Assembly: GCA_916613615.1 (NCBI GenBank) | Contig: OU744723.1 | Coordinates: forward strand, 68,405,226-68,469,225 | DNA from: Steromphala cineraria | Lineage: Eukaryota; Mollusca; Gastropoda; Trochida; Trochidae | DNA length: 64,000 bases | Direction: 5' to 3' | Shown here: one piece after another, positions 9,455-22,400 of the stretch | How the letters are laid out: every line of letters starts with the position of its first letter | Position numbering within the stretch: position 1 is the first letter of the stretch | Program-made: the position numbers and the translations under genes | The notes under the pieces: model-generated | Database searches by the model: none | What the model saw: the letters and a program-made list of their open reading frames with translations, nothing else | What the model was told of the DNA's origin: nothing

Positions 9455-11443
9455 GACACTGGGGAAAAACAACAGAAAGACCAAAGAATGGATGACCGAA
9501 GATACTGTATCCATGATTGAGAAGAGACAAGAGATAAAGAACAGAATAAATAGCACAAGATCAGAGAGATTGGTCAACAGGTTAAGAGAAGAGTACAGGA
9601 GTGCCGACAAGGAAGTGAAAAAGAAATGCAGAAGGGACAAGAGAGAAAGAGTAAACGACATGATTCAAGAAGCTGAACAAGCGGCTGGCAGAGGAGATCA
9701 GGGCACTCTCTATAGAATCACCAAGAAGATCAGTGGCCAATATAAAACAGCAACCAGCCAGATAAAGGACAAGAATGGCAAGACACTGACGAAAGAACAC
9801 GATATAAAAGAGAGATGGCAAGAACACTTCTCAGAAGTTTTAAATAGAGAACCACCAAAACGACCAGTGAGGATAGAAAAGATGACTCCCAACACAGGAA
9901 TTGACACAGGAAAGATCAGGATAGAGGAAATAATCGCTGCAATAAAGAAACTGAAAAACAACAAAGCCCCAGGAATAGACAACATAACAAGTGAATTGCT
10001 CAAAGCTGACCAACACTTATCTGCAACATGGTTAAAGAAGATGTATGACAAGATCTGGGAGAAAGAAGTGACACCCAAAGAATGGTCAAAAGGGATTATA
10101 ACAACAATACCCAAGAAAGGAGACTTGACCAAGTGCTCCAACTGGAGAGGCATTACACTATTGTCCGTACCGAGCAAGATCTTAGGTAACATTCTACTTG
10201 AAAGGATGAAGGAGGAGATCGACCAACAGTTGAGGAAAGAAGAGGCTGGATTCAGGAAGGGGAGAGGCACAACAGACCAGATCTTCATACTCAGGAACAT
10301 CATTGAACAAAGTATTGAGTGGCAGGCCCCGCTGTACATCAACTTCATCGATTTCGAGAAGGCATTTGACAGCATTCACAGGGAGACACTATGGAAGATA
10401 ATGGAAAATTATGGAATACCTTCAAAAATAATAAAAGTGATCCAAAGCCTATACAGCAACAACGAAGTATGTGTCATCAACAACGGCATAGAATCAAACT
10501 GGGTGAAGATTGAAAGTGGAGTCAAGCAAGGTTGCAATATGTCAGGCTTCCTATTCCTTATTGCACTGGACTGGGCCATGAAAAACAGCATTGAGGGTAG
10601 AAACACCGGCATCCGATGGAACTTTACCACCAAACTAAAAGACCTTGACTTTGCAGATGATATCGCACTTTTAGCAAGCAGGCACACAGACCTCCAGGAA
10701 AAGACTACTAGAGTCCAGGAATGGACAGAGAAAGTAGGACTGAAAATCAACCGAAGGAAAACCGAAACTATGCGGATAAATGCCAAGACAACCAGTCCTC
10801 TCATATTAGACCAACAGCCACTAGACGATGTCCACGAATTTACCTATCTAGGATCCAAGGTCAACAAGGAGGGTGGCGCCAGTGAGGACATCTTGGCAAG
10901 ACTACAAAAAGCAAGGAATGCCTTTGTCATGCTCAGACATGTTTGGAAAAGTCACATATACAGCACGAAGACAAAGATCAAAATCTTCACAACAAACGTC
11001 AAGCCAGTGCTGTTATATGGATCAGAGTGTTGGAAGCTTACATGATCAGACATACAAAAATGCGAAACATTCCAAAACCGATGCCTCAGAAGAATTTTGA
11101 AAGTCTTCTGGCCCAAAAAGATCAGCAACGATGATTTACGGAAGAGAACTGATGTAGAATCTGTTGAGGAAAGTCTAAAGAAAAGGAGATGGAAATACAT
11201 CGGACATGTCATGAGGAAAGACTCTACAGATGATACGAAAGTGGCACTCACATGGGCTCCAGAAGGAAAGAGGAGAAGAGGAAGACCAAGAGAGACCTGG
11301 AGAAGGACAGCAGAGAAGGAAAGAAACGCTATGGGCTGGAACACCTGGAAAGCCGTAGAGATAGTAGCCCAGGATAGAACTAAATGGAGAAATCTACTGC
11401 CTGCCTTATGCTCCACAAGGAACGAAGAGGATAAGTAAAAAAG
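9455..11443 (+). mobile_element. RTE-like non-LTR retrotransposon, 5'-truncated
   Basis: A 14-bp direct repeat taaatattatcgaa at 9441-9454 and 11444-11457 flanks the insert exactly, which is the expected target-site duplication. The body encodes a reverse transcriptase and C-terminal region but lacks the upstream endonuclease, so the copy is 5'-truncated (1989 bp). The stop codon lies only five bases before the right border, with almost no 3' UTR; very short 3' ends are known in the RTE clade. The intact target duplication and nearly open frame suggest a relatively recent insertion. Clade assignment is by motif only. Confidence 0.88.
9492..11438 (+). pseudogene. LINE reverse transcriptase ORF2 fragment with one nonsense codon
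   Basis: One frame runs from 9492 (and slightly upstream within the insert) to 11438, broken only by TGA at 11043-11045. The first part is 517 aa. Reverse transcriptase landmarks are NKAPGIDNITSELL (about residues 157-170), FIDFEKAFD with the first catalytic Asp (286-294), GVKQGC (343-348) and LDFADD with the catalytic Asp pair (385-390). LYGSECW follows near 508-514. After the stop, the same frame continues with FQNRCLRRILKVFWPKKISN, RRWKYIGHVMRK and the basic motif RRRGRPRETWRRT, typical of the C-terminus of endonuclease/reverse transcriptase LINE proteins in invertebrates. The enzyme would copy its own RNA into DNA at a nicked target. The endonuclease domain is absent and the nonsense codon cuts off the last 130 aa, so it is inactive as read. 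The usual first Met is only the first ATG in a truncated frame, not a true start. Confidence 0.92.
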
Positions 11444-12515
11444 TAAATATTATCGAAACTGTGACTGTTTTAAGACAGGTACCCTTATGGACACCGTGTG
11501 CGCATTCATTTTGGCTTATTGAACGCAGAACATCGTTAGATGACATATACGCGTAATGCGTTCAATCAAAAAATAAGGGGGTTGAATTGTCACGCATATA
11601 TTTTCTTTTTATCATTGATTTTTAAAACGGATTGTTTTATATAAGGTCAATAAAGTATCATATTTTGCACCAAAATTGCTTTGATCGAAAAATTGAAGTT
11701 ATAAAGTCATAATTTGTCATTAAAAATTGATATACATGTACATATGTTTCCCCAACAAACATGACCTAAAAGCTTTATTACATCATTGTGGAAAGAAATA
11801 TTTACTTGTCCAATCTGTAATTACTTAATCAAACCATACACAACTAAAATATTGCCTCGTGTATTCGTAAAATGTACCTTTTCATGTGATTTGGCTTGAT
11901 TTACCATTGATGATTCGTAACTGCAGCCGCCATTTTGGAAGGAATGCGTACAAAAAAGACGAAGTAATGCAAGATAGCCGTTCAGCGTTCCCACCCTGTG
12001 TAAGGACGAGTCACAAAATATTAAGGTCGTCCTCGAAACCATTTTCTAAAGGTACTCCTCCTCAAAAGGACCCTCTTGAAGGTCCTTGAAAAGTAGGCTC
12101 CTCTAATTGGAAAGAAATCGGAAAGTTAACTAATTCTACATCATTATAAAATATATCTTTGTGAAGTAATGGAGTTTTTTTTCTGTCCCAAAAATCGAAT
12201 ACTATGAAAAGTATCTTATCTCTCTTTAACTCTTGTAGCCTGAACATGTACTAATTGTTCCCAACGATGAACGAACCTGCCCCTGAGGGAAACCGAACCT
12301 ACCCCGATGCGGGGCATGTTCATCTTTTCAACTTGTCGTCTTAAAAGCATAGCTATAGGCAAACTAGATGAGTTAGGCACTTTCAACAATTATTGCAATA
12401 AAGTCAAGATATGTCTCAATATATGTACAAACGTACACTAGTACGTATATTGCAAGAAAGCGACTCATTATCTCTATTTTAGTGAAAAGGGGACGTACCG
12501 GCCCCGGTCTCCCCT

Positions 12516-12840
12516 ATGTTATTATTTGTCGAAATGGTATCTAATGTTTCGGTATACACCGTCGATTGGCTCCAAAATGATACTTACATCCCACAACGGT
12601 CGATGACACCATATAAAGAGATTTGCACATGTGACCCTCATTACCATAGGGAGTGTCTATTTCAATATATTTGACAAAACCTGGTGCTGATAACAAAATC
12701 ACTCATCGTGTCGCAGGCAGCGATTCTTTAAGAATATGTGACATCAGACTGCTTTAGGAGACATAGAGGGGATTGTAGGGCATAGAACGTTTATCAGCAC
12801 ATATTGTATCACACAGCCAGCCAGTCAATTCTTACATATC
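12516..12840. other. no gene recognised
   Basis: Spacer between two elements. It includes the stretch 12602-12637 that resembles 8540-8575. No supported frame. Confidence 0.4.
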
Positions 12841-12841
12841 G

Positions 12842-13026
12842 ACAGTAGAACACGGATATAGCGAACTCGGATATAGCGAACAATCGGATATAGCGAATAT
12901 ATATATAGCAAATTTTCAAGTCCCGTCCCTATATAATATCATTAAAATTATTTGTGTATAGTGAACACCGGATATAGCGAACTAAATTCTTTGGTCCCTT
13001 GGAGTTCGTTATATCCGAGTTCTACG
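12842..13026. mobile_element. short MITE with gtagaac..cggatata termini
   Basis: The left end (acagtagaacacggatatag, cgaactcgg) and the right end (gagttcgttatatccgagtt, ctac) are inverted copies of each other. The word cggatatagcgaac is repeated inside near both ends (12853, 12868, 12883, 12969). Length is about 185 bp. The termini resemble those of pogo/Tigger-type MITEs in animals; this assignment is inference. No coding capacity. Confidence 0.7.
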
Positions 13027-13432
13027 TGTATTTACATAGAACACAATTTATGACAGAGATGTGACCTTTGATGCTGTGTATCTATCCTGCTTTTAATATT
13101 TTGATCTTTGAAACAATTCTAACTGATTGAAGCAATCAATTTTTCCTAAATTTTCTGCAACCATAAATCAATTTTTTAAACTAAAAACTTAAATGTCACT
13201 ACGCATTTCGCAAAATTGGTAAGAATCGATGGAAATGCATTATTTTATTCACCTAAAAGTCGACTTTCATTTCTTGAGACAATTCCGAATAAGTCGCTAA
13301 TTAAGTGTGACAGGTCGTCCTATCTCAAAACACTAAGGTGATCTAAGTCACTAAGTAAGCCTTAGTATAATGCTAAAGAAAGAAGTTGACATTAACCCTA
13401 GTTAAGAATATTGTATTGTGAAATGAGACCCT
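13027..13432. other. no gene recognised
   Basis: AT-rich spacer. 13321-13380 contains several ctaag/cttag words (aacactaaggtgatctaagt) that may be an outer part of the inverted repeat that follows. Confidence 0.4.
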
Positions 13433-13540
13433 GGGCCTAGATTTCGCATTTCTCTTAGTGCTAAGATACTCCTGCGTATCATTCATTATCATTGACCTAT
13501 GGCTATCTTAGTACTAAGAGAGCTCCGAAATTCGTGGCCT
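13433..13540. repeat. inverted repeat, about 36-bp arms
   Basis: The left arm 13433-13468 (gggcctagatttcgcatttc, tcttagtgctaagata) pairs imperfectly with the right arm 13504-13540 (tatcttagtactaagagag, ctccgaaattcgtggcc). The loop is about 35 bp. It looks like a small foldback MITE; no coding capacity. Confidence 0.65.
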
Positions 13541-15110
13541 TAAAACATTAGCTTAAACTAGATCATCAGGATAGAATCAATCTAATTATACTCATACCGG
13601 TTACCCTGGCTGGGTTCAACGAGAATGGTAAAGAATACTCTTGGGTCGATAGATATGAATAGGTCCTATGGATCGAAGATCTGTTAATACCTGACTGAAA
13701 ACAGCCATCAATCAACGGCATCTCTATGGCTTGTTGCTTCGATTCGCATGGCCGCTTTATAGTGTTAAATGTATTTCCCAAGGGAGGTATACAATGCAGA
13801 ATTTTTTTCAAAAAGCAATGGTTAGAAAAAAATCAATACTTCATTTGTTCAAAAACATGGGTAAATAGTCATTAAATTACTTAGACACAAACATCACATG
13901 TTTTACCCGGCAAAACTTCTTTCAGCTTATCATAGTCCGCTACGAAATATCGCCTTTTAACAAGGTTATTGTTTACATGATAGATTCAGTACGAATATAC
14001 CGTTTGAAGTTGTCTCGCAAATAAATGAGAAGACTTATTCTTCTGTCCTGTTCTGGTCGTTATCAGTAAATGGTCAAGTAAAAAGATGCTTATGATGTCA
14101 CAAGCAACTTTGGTCATGCGCAGTAAAGCTATATTCGTCAATGCGATAGAAACCTGTCAGTTGGAGTAGCTCGAAACCCGCGCATGAGCATATTGAAGAG
14201 GGACATCATCTTTGTCAGAGAATCGATAGCAGCGCTGTTTTAAGAATTTCAAATTAAATTTGAAAGTATTGTCTGTTGTATTGTCAACAAAATGATTAAT
14301 GGTAAAAATATCAGTACGCAGCTAATCACTTTCACAAAAACGTATAAAGCTCTTCCGAACCATATATACATAAACGGCACAAACAAGCACAAACCCGTAC
14401 ACAGTAAGGACATAAGACAAGCTACCATACTAAAACACATGATTTTATTGATCTTAACGAGGCACTAGCGCCAGGTTATATTTGATGAATATTTGTTCTA
14501 ACTGAACTTCGTTTACTTGTCGCTAATGCTAAATAATTACAAAATGGTTTTGTTACATCAATTTCCGGGATTCTGATTGGTCGAGAGCTCTCAAAAACAT
14601 GCAACCATTTCTCGATAAATGCAGAAAATTTGCAACCATACCCCGTGCATGATTTTATTCCTTGTGGCGTCACAATCCCCTTACGCAATAGGCCGGTTTT
14701 GTTGCTGTTGCAAAGGCAGAAAAACATATCTTATCGCTTCCAACCTGCGTTTTAAGCAAGTAAATACTTTCCTCTCCCTTACGAAATACCTACCTTCATC
14801 GAAAAAGGCTGCATTTTAATAACTACGAGTCCTCAAGCTTGTTCGCTCCGAGCATTTTTGAACGTCGAATGATATGCTAATTAGGGTATTTCCGAAAATG
14901 CGGATTCCGGTTAAGACGAATTGTGATTGTATGGGTGTCAATGGTTGCGAAAACGAAATTATATCTCTTTCCGTTTTAGTATATGGAGTTCTCAATTTTA
15001 ATTCACGTTTGTATTGTTTCGTGTAACAAACCACAATCTCACGACATTGATGTTCGATTTTTTTAAAATAATTAAGAAAACCTGTGTTTAAATGTTGATT
15101 TTGTAATTAT
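13541..15110. other. no gene or element recognised
   Basis: About 1.6 kb of AT-rich sequence. Frames of 60-83 aa on both strands (13566-13811, 14249-14440, 14476-14727, 14619-14819, 14816-15034) show no family motif; they overlap one another on opposite strands and are compatible with chance. Confidence 0.5.
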
Positions 15111-15224
15111 AAGGATAGTTTTACATGTTTTGTGTCTCTATCGATGTATAACAGCTAAGCGATTTTATACAATTTGTTGCTGTTATACATCGATAGAGGC
15201 ACAAAACATGTGAAACAATCCTTA
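15111..15224. repeat. inverted repeat with 45-46-bp arms
   Basis: The left arm 15111-15155 (aaggatagttttacatgttt, then tctatcgatgtataacagc) and right arm 15179-15224 (gctgttatacatcgataga, then cacaaaacatgtgaaacaat) are reverse complements with a few mismatches. The spacer is 23 bp. Probably a foldback element. Confidence 0.75.
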
Positions 15225-15732
15225 ATAAGATAAGAAACAACGAACTACAACAAATCAAGAAAAATATAGATGAAAACAAATTATTACAAAAGAAGACTAC
15301 CTTATGAACACACCGTCTCACACTGCCTTGGAACTACCCCTTGTGTTTATTTATCGATTAACGGGTCGAATTTGAATAAAGTAAACATTTCCCTATTAAC
15401 GGTGTTACCATAGATATCTTTCAATCTGGTGCCTTTGTTTGATGAATGGTTTGACGTAAAGCACGGTCCATTATAGACAGAAAAGAAACCCTTTAACGAT
15501 TTCCAATTTTGTATACATTGACTTGGCATATGTTGGCTGTTTATCGAATTTATAAATTTCTTAATCTGCTACTAAGTAAAATGATAACTAATCGATTATT
15601 GGTTATTGAAAAGCATTTTTGATGGTCTGATAATATTATTGTCTCCTCAAAGTAATATCTCAAATTATTATAACACACCATTCTTGGTAAAATCGTAAGT
15701 TGGACTATCTTGCTGGTTTAATCAAGAAGAAG
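15225..15732. other. no gene recognised
   Basis: Spacer between two inverted repeats. Minus-strand frames at 15121-15321 and 15347-15529 lack recognisable motifs. Confidence 0.4.
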
Positions 15733-15882
15733 AACAAGTTAAATGGATAGTCAACTTCTTTATTGCATGAAATGTGACGTTTCGGTGTAGATACTAACAC
15801 CGTTATCAAGCTCTATGTAAGTATCTACACCGAAACGTCGCAGTTCATGCAATAAAGAAGTTGACTATCCATATAACTTGTT
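15733..15882. mobile_element. foldback element with 62-bp arms
   Basis: The left arm 15733-15794 and right arm 15821-15882 are reverse complements with about four mismatches (shared core: ggatagtcaacttctttatt, gcatga, gacgtttcggtgtagatac). The loop is 26 bp. The right flank carries the catcaaccagcttctaaatg motif also found at 2118. No coding capacity. Confidence 0.8.
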
Positions 15883-15945
15883 ATTCATCAACCAGCTTCT
15901 AAATGCCTCTCAAAGAAGTTGGTTTAACTAGTTCCACATATTAGG

Positions 15946-16050
15946 GAGTGAGTGAGTGAGTTAGTTTGGATTTTAGTTTTGTCCTCAATATATCAGCTGT
16001 TTAAGCCGAAAGGGTTGCCATCAAAACGAGAATGGCAATCTAAGGGAGAA
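15946..16050 (+). mobile_element. gtgagtgagtgag-headed dispersed repeat
   Basis: The stretch begins gagtgagtgagtgagttagt and continues with a TTTT-rich segment and a cagctgtttaagcc-like part. A related head occurs at 57532. Repeats beginning this way are abundant in abalone and other vetigastropod sequences as I remember them; the link to taxon is recall, not a search. Confidence 0.4.
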
Positions 16051-16435
16051 ACGTAACATGACCATTTCTGTTATATCACGGGCAGATACGTTGTGTTCAT
16101 TTTATCTGAATTTGATTAGGACCCACATGGCTCACGTTTTATCAAAAGTAATCTAACATGTACGGTCAAAAGAACTTTTCCTAATATATGTTCTTACCTA
16201 TTTGCAGTCTAAAATATAAATTGCCACGGTTTAAGTGTCGCACCTTGGTTTAATTAAAAGTTCTCAAATTTTCAAACATTACCGGCATTAAATAGAGTAT
16301 ACAACACGTACCAAACATATACGGCCATTGAGCATCGGAAATATGTCTTTAATAACACATGCTCCTTGAAAATGGAAAAAGTTACCAATTTGACAATAAT
16401 TATTAAAAATAATGTATTCGTTAAAGGAACGAGTA
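16051..16435. other. left flank of the satellite, no gene recognised
   Basis: Unique-looking AT-rich sequence up to the satellite edge. The 72-aa minus-strand frame 16490-16272 starts inside the first monomer, has no motif, and is not supported. Confidence 0.4.
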
Positions 16436-19400
16436 CCAGGATGGCCATACGCTTAAGACAAACTGTCATGATCAAACAACATATAACCAAGTGTTTCCCT
16501 CCACAGGATGGTCATACGCTATAGACAAACTGTCATGATCAAACAACATATAACCAAGTGTTTCTCTCCACAGGATGACCATACGCTATAGACAAACTGT
16601 CATGATCAAACAACATATAACCAAGTGTTTCTCTACACAGGATGGCCATACGCTATAGACAAACTGTCATGATCAAACAACATATAACCAAGTGTTTCTC
16701 TCCACAGGATGGTCATACGCTATAGACAAACTGTCATGATCAAACAACATATAACCAAGTGTCTCTCTCCACAGGATGGCCATACGCTATAGACAAACTG
16801 TCATGATCAAACAACATATAACCAAGTGTTTCTCTACACAGGATGGGCATACTCTATAGACAAACTGTCATGATCAAACAACATATAACCAAGTGTTTCT
16901 CTCCACAGGATGGCCATACGCTATAGACAAACTGTCATGATCAAACAACATATAACCAAGTGTTTCTCTCCACAGGATGGCCATACGCTATAGACAAACT
17001 GTCATGATCAAACAACATATAACCAAGTGTTTCTCTACACAGGATGGCCATACGCTATAGACAAACTGTCATGATCAAACAACATATAACCAAGTGTTTC
17101 TCTCCACAGGATGGCCATACGCTATAGACAAACTGTCATGATCAAACAACATATAACCAAGTGTTTCTCTCCACAGGATGGCCATACGCTATAGACAAAC
17201 TGTCATGATCAAACAACATATAACCAAGTGTTTCTCTCCACAGGATGGCCATACGCTATAGACAAACTGTCATGATCAAACAACATATAACCAAGTGTTT
17301 CTCTACACAGGATGGCCATACGCTATAGACAAACTGTCATGATCAAACAACATATAACCAAGTGTTTCTCTCCACAAGATGGCCATACGCTATAGACAAA
17401 CTGTCATGATCAAACAACATATAACCAAGTGTTTCTCTCCACAGGATGGCCATACGCTATAGACAAACTGTCATGATCAAACAGCATATAACCAAGTGTT
17501 TCTCTCCACAGGATGGCGATACGCTATAGACAAACTGTCATGATCAAACAACATATAACCAAGTGTTTCTCTCCACAGGATGACCATACGCTATAGACAA
17601 ACTGTCATGATCAAACAACATATAACCAAGTGTTTCTCTCCACAGGATGACCATACGCTATAGACAAACTGTCATGATCAAACAACATATAACCAAGTGT
17701 TTCTCTCCACAGGATGGCCATACGCTATAGACAAACTGTCATGATCAAACAACATATAACCAAGTGTTCTCTCCACAGGATGGTCATACGCTATAGACAA
17801 ACTGTCATGATCAAACAACATATAACCAAGTGTTTCTCTACACAGGATGGGCATACTCTATAGACAAACTGTCATGATCAAACAACATATAACCAAGTGT
17901 TTCTCTACATAGGATGGTCATACGCTATAGACAAACTGTCATGATCAAACAACATATAACCAAGTGTTTCTCTCCACAGGATGGTCATACGCTATAGACA
18001 AACTGTCATGATCAAACAACATATAACCAAGTGTTTCTCTCCACAGGATGGTCATACGCTATAGACAAACTGTCATGATCAAACAACATATAACCAAGTG
18101 TTTCTCTCCACAGGATGGCCATACGCTATAGACAAACTGTCATGATCAAACAACATATAACCAAGTGTTTCTCTCCACAGGATGGCCATACGCTATAGAC
18201 AAACTGTCATGATCAAACAACATATAACCAAGTGTTTCTCTACACAGGATGGTCATACGCTATAGACAAACTGTCATGATCAAACGACATATAACCAAGT
18301 GTTTCTCTCCACAGGATGGTCATACGCTATAGACAAACTGTCATGATCAAACAACATATAACCAAGTGTTTCTCTCCACAGGATGGTCATACGCTATAGA
18401 CAAACTGTCATGATCAAACAACATATAACCAAGTGTTTCTCTCCACAGGATGGCCATACGCTATAGACAAACTGTCATGATCAAACAACATATAACCAAG
18501 TGTTTCTCTACACAGGATGGGCATACTCTATAGACAAACTGTCATGATCAAACAACATATAACCAAGTGTTTCCCTACACAGGATGGCCATACGCTATAG
18601 ACAAACTGTCATGATCAAACAACATATAACCAAGTGTTTCTCTCCACAGGATGGCCATACGCTATAGACAAACTGTCATGATCAAACAACATATAACCAA
18701 GTGTTTCTCTACACAGGATGGGCATACTCTATAGACAAACTGTCATGATCAAACAACATATAACCAAGTGTTTCTCTCCACAGGATGGCCATACGCTATA
18801 GACAAACTGTCATGATCAAACAACATATAACCAAGTGTTTCTCTACACAGGATGGGCATACGCTATAGACAAACTGTCATGATCAAACAACATATAACCA
18901 AGTGTTTCTCTACACAGGATGGGCATACTCTATAGACAAACTGTCATGATCAAACAACATATAACCAAGTGTTTCTCTCCACAGGATGGTCATACGCTAT
19001 AGACAAACTGTCATGATCAAACAACATATAACCAAGTGTTTCTCTCCACAGGAGGCGATACGCTATAGACAAACTTTCATGATCAAACAACATATAACCA
19101 AGTGTTTCCCTCCACAGGATGGCCATACTCTATAGACAAACTGTCATGATCAAACAACATATAACCAAGTGTTTCCCTCCACAGGATGGTCATACGCTAT
19201 AGACAAACTGTCATGATCAAACAACATATAACCAAGTGTTTCTCTCCACAGGATGGCCATACGCTATAGACAAACTGTCATGATCAAACAACATATAACC
19301 AAGTGTTTCTCTCAACAGGACGGCCATACGCTATAGACAAACTGTCATGATCAAACAACATATAACCAAGTGTCTCTCTCCACAGGATGGCCATACGCTA

Positions 19401-22400
19401 TAGACAAACTGTCATGATCAAACAACATATAACCAAGTGTTTCTCTCCACAGGATGGCCATACGCTAAAGACAAACTGTCATGATAAAACAACATATAAC
19501 CAAGTGTTTCTCTCCACAGGATGGCCATACCCTATAGACAAACTGTCATGATCAAACAACATATAACCAAGTGTTTCTCTCCACAGGATGGCCATACGCT
19601 ATAGACAAACTGTCATGATCAAACAACATATAACCAAGTGTTTCTCTACACAGGATGGCCATACGCTATAGACAAACTGTCATGATCAAACAACATATAA
19701 CCAAGTGTTTCTCTCCACAGGATGGCCATACGCTATAGACAAACTGTCATGATCAAACAACATATAACCAAGTGTTTCTCTCCACAGGATGGCCATACGC
19801 TATAGACAAACTGTCATGATCAAACAGCATATAACCAAGTGTTTCTCTCCACAGGATGGCGATACGCTATAGACAAACTGTCATGATCAAACAACATATA
19901 AACAAGTGTTTCTCTCCACAGGATGACCATACGCTATAGACAAACTGTCATGATCAAACAACATATAACCAAGTGTTTCTCTCCACAGGATGACCATACG
20001 CTATAGACAAACTGTCATGATCAAACAACATATAACCAAGTGTTTCTCTCCACAGGATGGCCATACTCTATAGACAAACTGTCATGATCAAACAACATAT
20101 AACCAAGTGTTTCTCTCCACAGGATGGTCATACGCTATAGACAAACTGTCATGATCAAACAACATTTAACCAAGTGTTTCTCTCCACAGGATGGTCATAC
20201 GCTATAGACAAACTGTCATGATCAAACAACATATAACCAAGTGTTTCTCTACACAGGATGGGCATACTCTATAGACAAACTGTCATGATCAAACAACATA
20301 TAACCAAGTGTTTCTCTACACAGGATGGTCATACGCTATAGACAAACTGTCATGATCAAACAACATATAACCAAGTGTTTCTCTCCACAGGATGGCCATA
20401 CGCTATAGACAAACTGTCATGATCAAACAACATATAACCAAGTGTTTCTCTCCACAGGATGGCCATACGCTATAGACAAACTGTCATGATCAAACAACAT
20501 ATAACCAAGTGTTTCTCTCCACAGGATGGTCATACGCTATAGACAAACTGTCATGATCAAACAACATATAACCAAGTGTTTCTCTACACAGGATGGTCAT
20601 ACGCTATAGACAAACTGTCATGATCAAACAACATATAACCAAGTGTTTCTCTCCACAGGATGGTCATACGCTATAGACAAACTGTCATGATCAAACAACA
20701 TATAACCAAGTGTTTCTCTCCACAGGATGGCCATACGCTATAGACAAACTGTCATGATCAAACAACATATAACCAAGTGTTTCTCTACACAGGATGGCCA
20801 TACGCTATAGACAAACTGTCATGATCAAACAACATATAACCAAGTGTTTCTCTCCACAGGATGGCCATACGCTATAGACAAACTGTCATGATCAAACAAC
20901 ATATAACCAAGTGTTTCTCTCCACAGGATGGCCATACGCTATAGACAAACTGTCATGATCAAACAACATATAACCAAGTGTTTCTCTCCACAGGATGGCC
21001 ATACGCTATAGACAAACTGTCATGATCAAACAACATATAACCAAGTGTTTCTCTACACAGGATGGCCATACGCTATAGACAAACTGTCATGATCAAACAA
21101 CATATAACCAAGTGTTTCTCTCCACAAGATTGCCATATGTATAGACAAACTGTCATGATCAAACAACATATAACCAAGTGTTTCTCTCCACAGGATGGCC
21201 ATACGCTATAGACAAACTGTCATGATCAAACAGCATATAACCAAGTGTTTCTCTCCACAGGATGGCGATACGCTATAGACAAACTGTCATGATCAAACAA
21301 CATATAACCAAGTGTTTCTCTCCACAGGATGGCCATACGCTATAGACAAACTGTCATGATCAAACAACATATAACCAAGTGTTTCTCTCCACAGGATGGC
21401 CATACGCTATAGACAAACTGTCATGATCAAACAACATATAACCAAGTGTTCTCTCCACAGGATGGTCATACGCTATAGACAAACTGTCATGATCAAACAA
21501 CATATAACCAAGTGTTTCTCTACACAGGATGGGCATACTCTATAGACAAACTGTCATGATCAAACAACATATAACCAAGTGTTTCTCTACACAGGATGGT
21601 CATACGCTATAGACAAACTGTCATGATCAAACAACATATAACCAAGTGTTTCTCTCCACAGGATGGTCATACGCTATAGACAAACTGTCATGATCAAACA
21701 ACATATAACCAAGTGTTTCTCTCCACAGGATGGTCATACGCTATAGACAAACTGTCATGATCAAACAACATATAACCAAGTGTTTCTCTCCACAGGATGG
21801 CCATACGCTATAGACAAACTGTCATGATCAAACAACATATAACCAAGTGTTTCTCTACACAGGATGGGCATACTCTATAGACAAACTGTCATGATCAAAC
21901 AACATATAACCAAGTGTTTCTCTCCACAGGATGGTCATACGCTATAGACAAACTGTCATGATCAAACAACATATAACCAAGTGTTTCTCTCCACAGGAGG
22001 CGATACGCTATAGACAAACTTTCATGATCAAACAACATATAACCAAGTGTTTCCCTCCACAGGATGGCCATACTCTATAGACAAACTGTCATGATCAAAC
22101 AACATATAACCAAGTGTTTCCCTCCACAGGATGGTCATACGCTATAGACAAACTGTCATGATCAAACAACATATAACCAAGTGTTTCTCTCCACAGGATG
22201 GCCATACGCTATAGACAAACTGTCATGATCAAACAACATATAACCAAGTGTTTCTCTCAACAGGACGGCCATACGCTATAGACAAACTGTCATGATCAAA
22301 CAACATATAACCAAGTGTCTCTCTCCACAGGATGGCCATACGCTATAGACAAACTGTCATGATCAAACAACATATAACCAAGTGTTTCTCTCCACAGGAT

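Larger units (their letters stand above)
8631..12515. mobile_element. terminal-inverted-repeat element interrupted by a LINE
   Basis: The left end aggggagaccggggcaggca and the right end (reverse complement aggggagaccggggccggta) match over 15 bp exactly and further imperfectly. TA lies at both outer borders (8630-8631 and 12515-12516). A second pair of inverted arms lies inside: 9042-9130 and 11917-12006, sharing gggtgggaacgctgaacggc, ccttccaaaatggcggctg and more. The motif ggggcatgttcgtctttt near the left end recurs near 12311. Removing the LINE 9455-11443 leaves an element of about 1.9 kb without a recognisable transposase, so it is probably a non-autonomous DNA transposon or large MITE. Confidence 0.65.

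Noticed and set aside
9582..10375. Minus-strand frames up to 221 aa opposite the LINE
   Set aside because: Antisense shadows of the reverse transcriptase frame.
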